NCBI GenBank assembly: GCA_039939375.1
Contig: JBDVJO010000003.1
Coordinates: forward strand, 186,001 to 250,000
Direction of reading: 5' to 3'
From: Paracrocinitomix sp039939375
Lineage (GTDB): Bacteria; Bacteroidota; Bacteroidia; Flavobacteriales_D; Crocinitomicaceae
DNA length: 64,000 nucleotides
Shown: piece after piece, positions 8,774 to 16,971 of the stretch
Numbering within the stretch: the first letter of the stretch is position 1
How the letters are laid out: each line of letters begins with the position of its first letter
Made by a program: the position numbers and the translations under genes
Notes under the pieces: generated by a model
The model's database searches: none
Told to the model about the DNA's origin: nothing
Seen by the model: the letters and a program-made list of their open reading frames with translations, nothing else

Positions 8774-9507
8774 TAAAAGAAGAACTCATATTTACAGGAG
8801 CATATTCTGGTATTTTCTTAGTGCTTTTTGCGTTAGGTGAATTCTTGTATCATAAAGTGAGTGTCCCCATTGAAATCACTCGGAAATTCGTGCATATTGG
8901 AACGGGCATTATCTGTCTAAGTTTCCCATTCTTTTTAGAATCTCATTGGTCGGTGCTTTTCTTAACCGTGAGTTTCGCAGTTATTTTGGTGTTGAGTAAA
9001 AAATATCAATTGTTAAAGTCGATTAATGCAGTGCGAAGAGCAACTAGCGGAGCCATGCTATTTCCCCTTGTCATTTACTTAATGTTTTGGGTTTATTCTA
9101 TTTATGGCCAGCATAACATAACTGGTCAACATTTAGAGCATCAAGAATTTTCACGCTTCAGTTTGGGCGGCACTATTTTCTATTTTTTACCCATTTTAAT
9201 TTTGTCCGTTTCTGATCCAGTAGCTGCGCTATTTGGTAAAAAATGGTCTTATGGACGTTACAGTGTTTGGGGAAATAGAAAAACCGTTGTTGGCTCTTCT
9301 GCATTTTTTGGCAGTGCATTTATTTTAAGCGCTTTTTTCGTTATTCCAAATACCATTAACTTAAATTGCGGATTATTGATTTGCCTTTGTGTAGCTGCGG
9401 CATCAACCGCATTAGAAGCAATATCTGACAAAGGCTACGATAATTTATTCATTCCTTTATCAGTAGCCAGTGTTTTGGTCATCTTTAATCAATACCTTCT
9501 TTTATGA
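8770..9507 (+). CDS. Phytol/dolichol kinase-like membrane protein
   Basis: A 245-residue membrane protein with about six helices. It shows the signature of the phytol kinase (VTE5), dolichol kinase and diacylglycerol kinase (DGK1) family: RKFVHIGTGI near residue 38, a loop VRRATSGAMLFPLV, then SVSDPVAALFGKKW and WGNRKTVVGSSAFF. Known members phosphorylate lipid alcohols with CTP (or another NTP). It overlaps both neighbours by ATGA, so it is made together with the BtaA-like and GNAT proteins. A job as kinase of a prenyl alcohol or of a neutral lipid acceptor would fit the operon. The acceptor cannot be seen in the sequence. Confidence 0.75.
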   Translation: MIKEELIFTGAYSGIFLVLFALGEFLYHKVSVPIEITRKFVHIGTGIICLSFPFFLESHWSVLFLTVSFAVILVLSKKYQLLKSINAVRRATSGAMLFPLVIYLMFWVYSIYGQHNITGQHLEHQEFSRFSLGGTIFYFLPILILSVSDPVAALFGKKWSYGRYSVWGNRKTVVGSSAFFGSAFILSAFFVIPNTINLNCGLLICLCVAAASTALEAISDKGYDNLFIPLSVASVLVIFNQYLLL

Positions 9508-10523
9508 GCAGTTTAATCGCAAACATCAGCATTGAAAAATTTATGCAAATTGGAGATGAAATCAGATCTGTCAGCAACGGAATAATTCCGCGTTCTTCTG
9601 ATTCTTCCATCCATGATTTTGTGAAACGAGAAGATATCGACTGTAAGCTTCTTGCTCTTGAAAATGAGGATGAGCAAGGACGACTTTTATGTTACATTGA
9701 AAGAGGACAAGGGTTCATTGGTTGGTATGAGTGCTCTGAAGATTTAGATACACATAATGACTTGATGGATGCCGCCTTTGAATGGTTTGAAGAAAAAGGT
9801 TGCGATTCAATTATTGGTCCTGTAAACGGAACCACTTGGGGCAATTACAGATTCAATTTGGAATGTGAATACCCCTTATTTCCAGGTGAACCTTATCAAC
9901 CATTATATTATGTTGATTTTTGGGAACAAAGCGGATTTGAAGCCGATATCTATTACAAAACAGAAGTTCCACCTAAAGATATTATTCAACCTTCTACTTT
10001 AGATCAAGTGCAAGCCAAATTGGGTCAATATGGAATTTCAGTTGAGCATTTTCCGAGGGTTTTAGGAGAGCAATTAGAAAATCAATTGTACACCTTTTAT
10101 GATGAGTGTTTTCAAGAGAATCCATTGTATTCATTGATCGATAAAAAAACATATGTAGAATTATCAAGAAAAGCAGAAAGTGTATTGGAAACTGAACATT
10201 CATTTTTATTAAAGGATGCAAAAGGACTTCCCATTGCGGTATTCGTTAGTTTTATTGATGTTTATCATCAAGCAAAAATTCCACTTCAAGAACACGAGCG
10301 AAAAAAACTAATTATAAAAACGATTGCCACTCACCCTAACTATCAAAACAAACAAATTGGTACTATAATGGTCAATCTAATTCATAATCTTGCGTATAAA
10401 AATGGTTATGAAGAAGTAATTCATGCCATGATGTATGTTGGAAATGTGACCTCAAAAGTAGGCAGCAAAAAGTTCAACACTAAGGTGCTTAGAACTTACG
10501 CGTTGATGAAGAAAGAATTATGA
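9504..10523 (+). CDS. GNAT-superfamily acyltransferase-like protein
   Basis: A 339-residue soluble protein. The C-terminal part has a GNAT acetyl-CoA-binding pattern (IIKTIATHPNYQNKQIGTIM, where the usual Q/RxxGxG/A loop reads NKQIGT), and the N-terminal part has IIGPVNGTTWGNYRF, which recurs in larger GNAT-like proteins of unknown role. It overlaps the preceding and following genes by ATGA. In this operon it would be the natural candidate to acylate an amino group, for instance the amine left by the BtaA-like enzyme, but that is a guess from context. No signal peptide or membrane helix is visible. Confidence 0.65.
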   Translation: MSSLIANISIEKFMQIGDEIRSVSNGIIPRSSDSSIHDFVKREDIDCKLLALENEDEQGRLLCYIERGQGFIGWYECSEDLDTHNDLMDAAFEWFEEKGCDSIIGPVNGTTWGNYRFNLECEYPLFPGEPYQPLYYVDFWEQSGFEADIYYKTEVPPKDIIQPSTLDQVQAKLGQYGISVEHFPRVLGEQLENQLYTFYDECFQENPLYSLIDKKTYVELSRKAESVLETEHSFLLKDAKGLPIAVFVSFIDVYHQAKIPLQEHERKKLIIKTIATHPNYQNKQIGTIMVNLIHNLAYKNGYEEVIHAMMYVGNVTSKVGSKKFNTKVLRTYALMKKEL

Positions 10524-12031
10524 GTGCCAAACAACATATCGCCTTTGATGACATTGTTAACTCACTAGACCAGCACAAAGATCGTGTAGCCATGGTTGAC
10601 AAAGATGGCACCTCATACACTTATGCTCAATTCAAAACTTACATTACTGGTGCTAGAGCTGAGCTGGTAAAAAGAGGAGTTAAAAAAGGCTCTAAAGTCT
10701 TGGTTTTTGTTCCAATGACCATGGAGCTTTACGCCATACTCGAAGCACTATTTTCATTAGGAGCAACTGCTATTTTTCTTGATCCGTGGATGAAAGGAAA
10801 AAAGATGGGAGCCGTAATAAAACAAGTACAACCTGACTTGTATATCGTAACACGCAGAATCAATTTAATCGCCAGATTAATTCCAGCAACTTGGGGATTA
10901 AACAAGTGGAAATTAAAAGGAATTCAACCCAATAATGATTCTTGGAAAATTACAGAAGTATCAGATGATGACAATGCGTTAATCACGTTTACAAGTGGTA
11001 CTAGTGGCAGCCCTAAAGGAGCGAATAGAACTTTTGGCTTTTTGCATGCTCAAGCAGCCACTTTAAAATCCCATTTAAAAGGAGAAACGACAGAAGGTTT
11101 TGTTGATTACACCAACTTTCCAATAGTAGGGCTAGCTGATTTTGCAGTTGGCAACACATTGGTAATTCCTCAAATTAATTTGATGAAAATTCATAAAGCA
11201 GATGTCACAAAATTGAAACAACATTTAATTAAGCAAAAAGTAAATCGTGTAATAGTTTCACCTTCACTTTTATCTAGAATTGTTGACGGATTTGAGCGTT
11301 CTGATAGCATGGCTGAAATCAAGCATGTTGTAACAGGAGGAGCGCCAATTTCTAATCAACTCATTAACACTTGTTTGAACCAGTTTAGAGAAATTGAATT
11401 TGAAGCCATTTATGGTTCAACAGAAGCCGAGCCTATTTGCTTATCTGATTTTAAAGAAATATCCTCCAAATTTGATGCGCCTTTAAAAGGCGTTTTTGTA
11501 GGTACACCTATTGAAGAGATTGAGTTTGAAATTGTAGATTTTGTCAATCGACCCATTGAAGGTGAAGAATTTGATCAACTTAAACTAACAGCAGGAAATA
11601 TTGGAGAGGTCGTTGTAACTGGAAAACATGTCAACAAGAATTATTACGAAAATCCAGCAGCGTTTAAAAAACACAAAATAATTGATGGTAATGGTCAAAT
11701 TTGGCACCGCACCGGAGATATAGGGTATCGTTTGAATAACCAAGTCTTTTTAGTTGGACGCGATCACCGCATCTACCAACACGAGAACAAAAACATCTAT
11801 CCTTATCCAATTGAACAATACCTGGAGAAAAAGTTAGGATGCACAGATGTTGGTTACATCCAAAAAGAAAAGCAATTCATATGTTATGTCGGGCAATCTA
11901 GCCTTTCATCAGATGTTGTTAAACAGGCAATTTTAGAGGTGAATTATCCCGTAGATGAAGTTGTAATTAGCTCCAAGGCTTTACCAAGAGATGCAAGACA
12001 CAAAAGTAAATTACAAGTAGAAGATTTATAA
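10520..12031 (+). CDS. Adenylate-forming enzyme resembling OleC (beta-lactone synthetase/fatty acyl ligase)
   Basis: A 503-residue ANL-superfamily enzyme. The phosphate loop TSGTSGSPKG is at 158-167, the adenine motif reads YGSTEAEPI, and HRTGDIGYR gives the ribose-binding aspartate. The C-terminal RHKSK carries the likely catalytic lysine. Several features point to the OleC clade rather than to a common acyl-CoA ligase: the TNFPIVGLADFAVGNTLVIP stretch, EAEP after the glycine-rich YGSTE, and the LPRDARHKSK ending. OleC turns beta-hydroxy acids to beta-lactones with ATP; relatives make acyl-CoA or acyl-AMP. No OleA-like thiolase or OleD-like reductase is in the window. It overlaps both neighbouring genes. 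Confidence 0.75.
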   Translation: MSAKQHIAFDDIVNSLDQHKDRVAMVDKDGTSYTYAQFKTYITGARAELVKRGVKKGSKVLVFVPMTMELYAILEALFSLGATAIFLDPWMKGKKMGAVIKQVQPDLYIVTRRINLIARLIPATWGLNKWKLKGIQPNNDSWKITEVSDDDNALITFTSGTSGSPKGANRTFGFLHAQAATLKSHLKGETTEGFVDYTNFPIVGLADFAVGNTLVIPQINLMKIHKADVTKLKQHLIKQKVNRVIVSPSLLSRIVDGFERSDSMAEIKHVVTGGAPISNQLINTCLNQFREIEFEAIYGSTEAEPICLSDFKEISSKFDAPLKGVFVGTPIEEIEFEIVDFVNRPIEGEEFDQLKLTAGNIGEVVVTGKHVNKNYYENPAAFKKHKIIDGNGQIWHRTGDIGYRLNNQVFLVGRDHRIYQHENKNIYPYPIEQYLEKKLGCTDVGYIQKEKQFICYVGQSSLSSDVVKQAILEVNYPVDEVVISSKALPRDARHKSKLQVEDL

Positions 12032-13341
12032 TGAAGTACCCTCCTATTCCACCAAAAAAACCAATTATTGGTCATTTATCAGGATTTAAAAAAGATCCGA
12101 TAAATTTTATGTTGGACACCACCAAAACATATGGAGATATCATTATGTATGAAATCTTGAACAAGAAAGTGTACATGATTAACCATCCTGATTTTGTAAA
12201 ACAGGTACTTCAAACAAATCATAAAAACTACCATAAAAGTCCAGGATATAGACCCTTGAGATTACTAGGGGGAATGGGAATCTTTACCAATGACGGTGAA
12301 GAGTGGTTAAACAGTAGAAGATTTTACCAACCTGCTTTCAATCACAATGCTGTTAAATCTTATTTTGATGTGGTACTTAAAAATACCAACGAACTATTAG
12401 CTGACTGGCAAGGGAAAACCGAGATTAATGCCTCAAAAGAAATGAGCAAAATCACCATGAATGTGATTTGTGAAACCCTTTTTAGCACCCGCATTGATTT
12501 TGGCTCTGACCTTTGGGATGACATGACTTTTGCACTTGAATGGATTGGTCAAAGAGCCTTGCGCAACCCTTTTGTAATGCCTTTGTCAATACCAACTAAA
12601 AATAATCGCCGGTTTAAATCTTCAGTTGCTAACTTAAATAAAGTGATTTACGGAATTATTGCCGATAAAAAGAAACAAAACAATCATCCTGATGATTTGC
12701 TTTCAAGGTTTATGCATCCTGAAGAAAAAGGCCTAAAGCCAATGAATGACGAAGCGCTAAGAGATGAGATGATGACCATTTTCATTGCTGGACATGAAAG
12801 TTCGGCGAATGTTTTGAGTTGGGCGCTCTATTCTATTGCTAAACATCCTGAAGTACAAGAGAAGTTGCAGAATGAACTCAGCAAAATAGATTGGGACAAC
12901 TTCAACTATGCAGACTTACATAATTTGGAATATTGTACGCAAGTTTTAAATGAAACCATGCGACTTTATCCTCCGCTTTGGCATATTGGTCGTATGAATT
13001 TAGAGGATGATGAAATTGGCGGATATAAAATTCCGGCTGGTTCACACATCAGAATGAGTCCTTTAGTGATGCAACGATCAGAGAAATTCTGGTCCAAACC
13101 CAATCAATTTGATCCTGAACGATTCACTCCTGATAAGGTAAAAGAGCGCAACCCTTTTTTGCATTTTCCTTTCGGAGCTGGTCCACGATTATGTGCAGGT
13201 AGAAATTTCGCTATGATGGAAATGGTCGTTATTTTAGCCAAGATTCTTCACGAACACGAATTAACTTTTACAGGTAAACGCCCTGAGATGTCTCCCAAAA
13301 TGACCTTGAGATCAAAAGAAGATATTCTTATTAATATTTAA
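12031..13341 (+). CDS. Cytochrome P450
   Basis: A complete 436-residue P450 of the soluble bacterial type. The oxygen-binding I-helix motif is AGHESSA (residues 253-259), the K-helix ExxR is ETMR (308-311), the PERF region is DPERF, and the heme loop is FPFGAGPRLCAG with Cys388 as the heme thiolate ligand. There is no N-terminal membrane anchor and no fused reductase; redox partners must come from elsewhere. Its start shares a base with the stop of the ligase gene. It probably hydroxylates or otherwise oxidises the lipid or isoprenoid intermediate of this operon. Sequence style resembles the fatty-acid/eukaryote-like CYP group, but I cannot assign a CYP family. Confidence 0.95.
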   Translation: MKYPPIPPKKPIIGHLSGFKKDPINFMLDTTKTYGDIIMYEILNKKVYMINHPDFVKQVLQTNHKNYHKSPGYRPLRLLGGMGIFTNDGEEWLNSRRFYQPAFNHNAVKSYFDVVLKNTNELLADWQGKTEINASKEMSKITMNVICETLFSTRIDFGSDLWDDMTFALEWIGQRALRNPFVMPLSIPTKNNRRFKSSVANLNKVIYGIIADKKKQNNHPDDLLSRFMHPEEKGLKPMNDEALRDEMMTIFIAGHESSANVLSWALYSIAKHPEVQEKLQNELSKIDWDNFNYADLHNLEYCTQVLNETMRLYPPLWHIGRMNLEDDEIGGYKIPAGSHIRMSPLVMQRSEKFWSKPNQFDPERFTPDKVKERNPFLHFPFGAGPRLCAGRNFAMMEMVVILAKILHEHELTFTGKRPEMSPKMTLRSKEDILINI

Positions 13342-13344
13342 AAG

Positions 13345-13983
13345 ATGAATCCTAAAGTAGACGCCTTTTTCGCCAGAACAGAGCAATGGCATGATGAACT
13401 GCAACAATTAAGAACGTTTCTTTTAGATTGCGGTTTAACGGAAGAATTAAAATGGGGACAACCTTGCTACAGTTTGGGTAAAGCCAACATTTCTATTTTA
13501 GGAGGCTTTAAGGATTATTGTGTCCTCAATTTTGTAAAAGGAGCACTAATCAAAGACACCCAGAAAATTTTAGTTCAGCAGACTAAAAATTCACAATCGG
13601 TTCGAATTTTAAAGTTCACTTCTGTCAAAGAAATCATGGATTTAGAATCTGTGATAAAAGCTTACATTTTTGAGGCAATAGAACTGGAAAAAGCAGGATT
13701 AAAGGTAGCTTACAAAAAAACTGAAGACTATGACTTTCCTGAAGAGTTGCAAACTAAATTTGATGCCGACCCCGGTTTCAAATCAGCTTTTGACAAATTA
13801 ACTCCAGGAAGGCAACGCGGTTATTTACTGCATTTTTCTGGAGCTAAACAATCGTCAACTAGAACCAATAGAATTGAAAGTTGTGTAGCTAAAATTATGA
13901 TAGGGAAAGGTTTTCAGGATTGCACTTGTGGCTTATCTAAAAGGATGCCGAGATGTGATGGTTCTCATAAACAAATTAAATAA
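13345..13983 (+). CDS. YdeI/DUF1801-like protein with C-terminal CDGSH iron-sulfur motif
   Basis: A 212-residue protein starting 3 nt after the P450 gene. The first 120 residues look like the DUF1801 fold (LKWGQPCYSLGKANISILGGFKDY), followed by a YdeI/OmpD-associated segment (DPGFKSAFDKLTPGRQRGYL). The last 20 residues carry a complete CDGSH pattern: Cys193, Cys195, Cys204 and His208 in CTCGLSKRMPRCDGSH, which in mitoNEET-like proteins binds a 2Fe-2S cluster through 3Cys-1His. Neither domain has a clear enzymatic role. Next to a P450 it might be a redox or sensing factor, or merely a passenger at the end of the operon; I cannot decide. Confidence 0.8.
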   Translation: MNPKVDAFFARTEQWHDELQQLRTFLLDCGLTEELKWGQPCYSLGKANISILGGFKDYCVLNFVKGALIKDTQKILVQQTKNSQSVRILKFTSVKEIMDLESVIKAYIFEAIELEKAGLKVAYKKTEDYDFPEELQTKFDADPGFKSAFDKLTPGRQRGYLLHFSGAKQSSTRTNRIESCVAKIMIGKGFQDCTCGLSKRMPRCDGSHKQIK

Positions 13984-13994
13984 ATCAAAGCCGA

Positions 13995-14915
13995 TTAATT
14001 TGGGGGATCATCTTTTTGAAAAGGATAAAGTAGTTGCCCACTTAGTTTATTCGAAACTGGTCTACCTATAATCCCTACCTCTTCTACTTCTCTTTCTTTT
14101 GGAAGAAAGAATGTTCCGAAAATGACATCCCAAATAATTAGTGCCTTGCCATAATTTTTATTGGACTCTTTAATTACTCGCGAGTGATGCCAACGGTGAT
14201 GCTGAGCAGTATTGAATACATAATTCAAAATTCCCGCTTTAAAATCAATATTAATATGTTCTAAAAATCCGGTAATAGAAGAAAAAGTCAACACAAGTAC
14301 GGTAACTTCTGGTGTTGTCCCGATAAAAATTAAAGGCAAAAAGTAAATCATGCTGCTAAAAAAGGATTCGATAAAATGAAATCGACCAGAATTTACCCAA
14401 TACACGCGTTCTGCTCCGTGGTGTACGGCGTGAAATCTCCAAAGTAGCGACCAATTATGACTTAATCGGTGAAACCAATAATAAAACAATTCGCAAGCCA
14501 CGAGCGCCAAAGCAAAATGTCCTGCCATCCCCCATTCGGTTGTAAAATCAAAATAACCAATGGTTTGCGAAGCCCAAATAATTGGATAATAAAACAAAAA
14601 CGGTACGGCCAGTTCAGATAACTTTGAAGCTAAAGGCAATACCACAAAGGTTTGCACTGCATCTGTTCCTAAATCACCTTTATTCCCATACCAATCTTTT
14701 CGGTATGGGAAAAATCGTTCTCCAAAAATGAAAAAAGCAAGAAACATTAAACTGACGTTTCCCGGAATGAAAATATAATTGTCGCGGTGAAAATAATCAG
14801 TATACAAGAATGATGAAATCAAGGTAACCGAAATCACAAAAGGATAGAATGAATATTGAATCAGTTTGTATGATATCGAATTGGTTGACATTTTACCGAA
14901 TATAAGCACATTCAT
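13995..14915 (-). CDS. Sterol desaturase/fatty acid hydroxylase family protein
   Basis: About 306 residues with several membrane helices and the three histidine clusters of the di-iron membrane hydroxylases: HRLSH, HAVHH and HRWHH. Members hydroxylate or desaturate sterols, carotenoids, fatty acids or ether lipids. Possible starts are ATG 14915 (chosen), TTG 14927 and ATG 14891; all keep the domain intact. The gene converges on the end of the nine-gene lipid operon, 11 nt away, so a shared pathway is possible but it has its own direction and promoter. The product ends with PFQKDDPPN at 13995. Confidence 0.88.
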   Translation of the reverse strand: MNVLIFGKMSTNSISYKLIQYSFYPFVISVTLISSFLYTDYFHRDNYIFIPGNVSLMFLAFFIFGERFFPYRKDWYGNKGDLGTDAVQTFVVLPLASKLSELAVPFLFYYPIIWASQTIGYFDFTTEWGMAGHFALALVACELFYYWFHRLSHNWSLLWRFHAVHHGAERVYWVNSGRFHFIESFFSSMIYFLPLIFIGTTPEVTVLVLTFSSITGFLEHINIDFKAGILNYVFNTAQHHRWHHSRVIKESNKNYGKALIIWDVIFGTFFLPKEREVEEVGIIGRPVSNKLSGQLLYPFQKDDPPN

Positions 14916-14978
14916 AGACTCAATCAAGCAGTACGCTTATTTAACATATTTTAATCACTTTCGACTTGCAATATTATT

Positions 14979-14986
14979 TACATTTG
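14979..14986 (+). promoter_or_regulatory. -7 box TACATTTG upstream of the NatAB-like exporter
   Basis: TACATTTG matches the TAnnTTTG consensus exactly and lies 18 nt before the ATG at 15005. A longer reading frame begins at 14966, upstream of this box, so the box argues for the later start. The -33 element is weak. Confidence 0.5.
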
Positions 14987-15004
14987 ACTGCTAAATTATC
15001 AGAT

Positions 15005-15766
15005 ATGATTAAAGTTGAAAATCTTAGAAAAGAATTCAAGCTTTCTAAAAAACAAATGAAAGAAAACAATACTACAGATCCTGTAGCTGTTGCCGTTAAC
15101 GGAATTTCATTTGAATGTCAAGAAGGTCGAATCTTTTCTTTGTTAGGTCCTAATGGCGCAGGAAAAACAACCACATTGAGAATGATTTCTACCATTGCGA
15201 AGCCCACTTCGGGTTCTATTAATGTTGGTGGAATTGATGTGGTAGACAAGCCTGAAGCGGCTCGAGCTAAAATTGGTTTTTTAACTGGATCTACTGGACT
15301 TTATGAAAGATTAACCCCTAACGAAGTGCTTAAATATTTCGCTGATCTGAATGATTTAGACAAATCCGAATTTGAAAAAAGAAGAGATCATTATTACGAT
15401 TTGTTAGATATGCATGATTTTAAATCAAAGAAAATTGGGCAATTATCTACAGGAATGAAACAGAAGGTATCCATTACAAGAACCATGATTCATGATCCAG
15501 AAATTGTTGTATTTGATGAGCCCACTTCAGGCTTAGATGTGATTACTGCTGAAAATATTATCAAATTAATTAGAGATTGTAAAACCGCTGGTAAAACTGT
15601 TATTTTTTCCTCTCACATAATGTCAGAAGTAGATTTGCTTTGTGATGATTTAGCGATTATCAACAAAGGTAAACTGCTGTATTCAGGAACAATGGAGGAC
15701 TTTAGAAACAACATGCAAACACCAACCTTAACAGGTGAGTTTATCAGAATTGTAAACGAGAACTAA
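15005..15766 (+). CDS. ABC transporter ATP-binding protein, NatA-like
   Basis: About 253 residues from MIKVENLRKEF, the typical beginning of this family; the frame extends 13 codons upstream but a promoter box lies there. Walker A is GPNGAGKTTT, the signature is LSTGMKQKVS, Walker B is IVVFDEP, with the switch histidine in SSHIMSE. The order NatA then NatB one nucleotide downstream is that of the Na+-exporting NatAB type, although bacteria use this subfamily for many exports, so the substrate is open. Confidence 0.9.
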   Translation: MIKVENLRKEFKLSKKQMKENNTTDPVAVAVNGISFECQEGRIFSLLGPNGAGKTTTLRMISTIAKPTSGSINVGGIDVVDKPEAARAKIGFLTGSTGLYERLTPNEVLKYFADLNDLDKSEFEKRRDHYYDLLDMHDFKSKKIGQLSTGMKQKVSITRTMIHDPEIVVFDEPTSGLDVITAENIIKLIRDCKTAGKTVIFSSHIMSEVDLLCDDLAIINKGKLLYSGTMEDFRNNMQTPTLTGEFIRIVNEN

Positions 15767-15767
15767 G

Positions 15768-16949
15768 ATGAAAAAGATATTTATAATTGCACGCAAAGAG
15801 TTCTTGGACCTGTTAAGAGACAAACGAACCTTAATCAGAATGATTCTGATTCCATTATTGGTTTTCCCGATCATAATCAACTTGGTGACTATGGTGCAAA
15901 GTTCGGCCAGTGAAAAAGAAGCTGAAAAGGAATTAGAAGTGGGATATGTATTGAATGGTCAATCTTCTGATATGGTAGATAGAATGTCAAAAGCAGACCA
16001 CTTCATTTTTACACCTTATCAAGATTCTGCTCAGTTGAGGCAAGATGTAATTGATGAAAATGTAAATATGGGTATCTCTTATTATTCAAACTTCGACACG
16101 GCTTACGCTACAGGCGAAATAGCCATGTTTGATGTTTTTATGAGAGGAACTAATTACGAAGAATATGAGCGACTAGAAGATTTAATTGAGACGGAGGATT
16201 CTTTGCTGACGGCTAGAAGGATGCAAACTGTAGGACAAGACTACAACTTTATTACTCCTTTTATGGCTATTCCTCAAAATCAAAGTGATAAATCAGAGGT
16301 TCTAGCTAAATATGCAGGCGGAATGTTACCCTACTTTTTCTTAGCTTTCTGTTTTATGGGCTGCATGATTCCAGCCATAGACATGTTTGCAGGTGAAAAA
16401 GAAAGAGGAACGATCGAGACTTTATTGACCACTCCGGTTAAACGAATTTACATTGTTTTAGGAAAGATGATTGTTGTAACAACATTTGGCTTGCTTTCAG
16501 CTTCACTCGCACTTGCAGGACTTTATATTGGCTTAAACTTTTTAGGAATTGAAGGAGAGTTTATGGATACCGTAAAAGGAATGCTTACTCCTGGATTAAT
16601 CGCCACTTTATATATCTTACTGGTTCCTTTAGCCATCTTCTTTGCTGGAATTATGATTCCAATTTCTGTTTACTCTAAGTCATTCAAAGAAGCGCAAAGT
16701 ATTCTTACACCATTAAATATTTTAGTTGTGTTACCTGCAATTTTCGGATTCTTGCCAGGCGTAGAGTTAGATTACACCACAGCATTCATTCCTATTCTGA
16801 ATGTAGTATTGGCTTGCAAATCATTAATTGGTGGACATCCAGAATGGGCATTAATTGCAATTACATTCTTCTCACTTATCATTTTGGCAGGAGCCGCAGT
16901 GTACATCTCTATCAAGCAATTTGGTAAAGAGAGTAATGTTTTGAGGTAA
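15768..16949 (+). CDS. ABC transporter permease, NatB-like
   Basis: A 393-residue permease. It has one N-terminal helix after ARKEFLDLLRDKRTLIRM, a large external loop (about 50-175), then five or six helices. The motif GEKERGTIETLLTTPVKR at about 210 is a hallmark of ABC-2/NatB permeases. The gene follows the ATPase gene by one nucleotide. It ends 22 nt before the stop of the phosphatase gene on the other strand, with no clear terminator in between. Confidence 0.88.
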   Translation: MKKIFIIARKEFLDLLRDKRTLIRMILIPLLVFPIIINLVTMVQSSASEKEAEKELEVGYVLNGQSSDMVDRMSKADHFIFTPYQDSAQLRQDVIDENVNMGISYYSNFDTAYATGEIAMFDVFMRGTNYEEYERLEDLIETEDSLLTARRMQTVGQDYNFITPFMAIPQNQSDKSEVLAKYAGGMLPYFFLAFCFMGCMIPAIDMFAGEKERGTIETLLTTPVKRIYIVLGKMIVVTTFGLLSASLALAGLYIGLNFLGIEGEFMDTVKGMLTPGLIATLYILLVPLAIFFAGIMIPISVYSKSFKEAQSILTPLNILVVLPAIFGFLPGVELDYTTAFIPILNVVLACKSLIGGHPEWALIAITFFSLIILAGAAVYISIKQFGKESNVLR

Positions 16950-16971
16950 TTGAATGAATAGCTTGGAGCGA

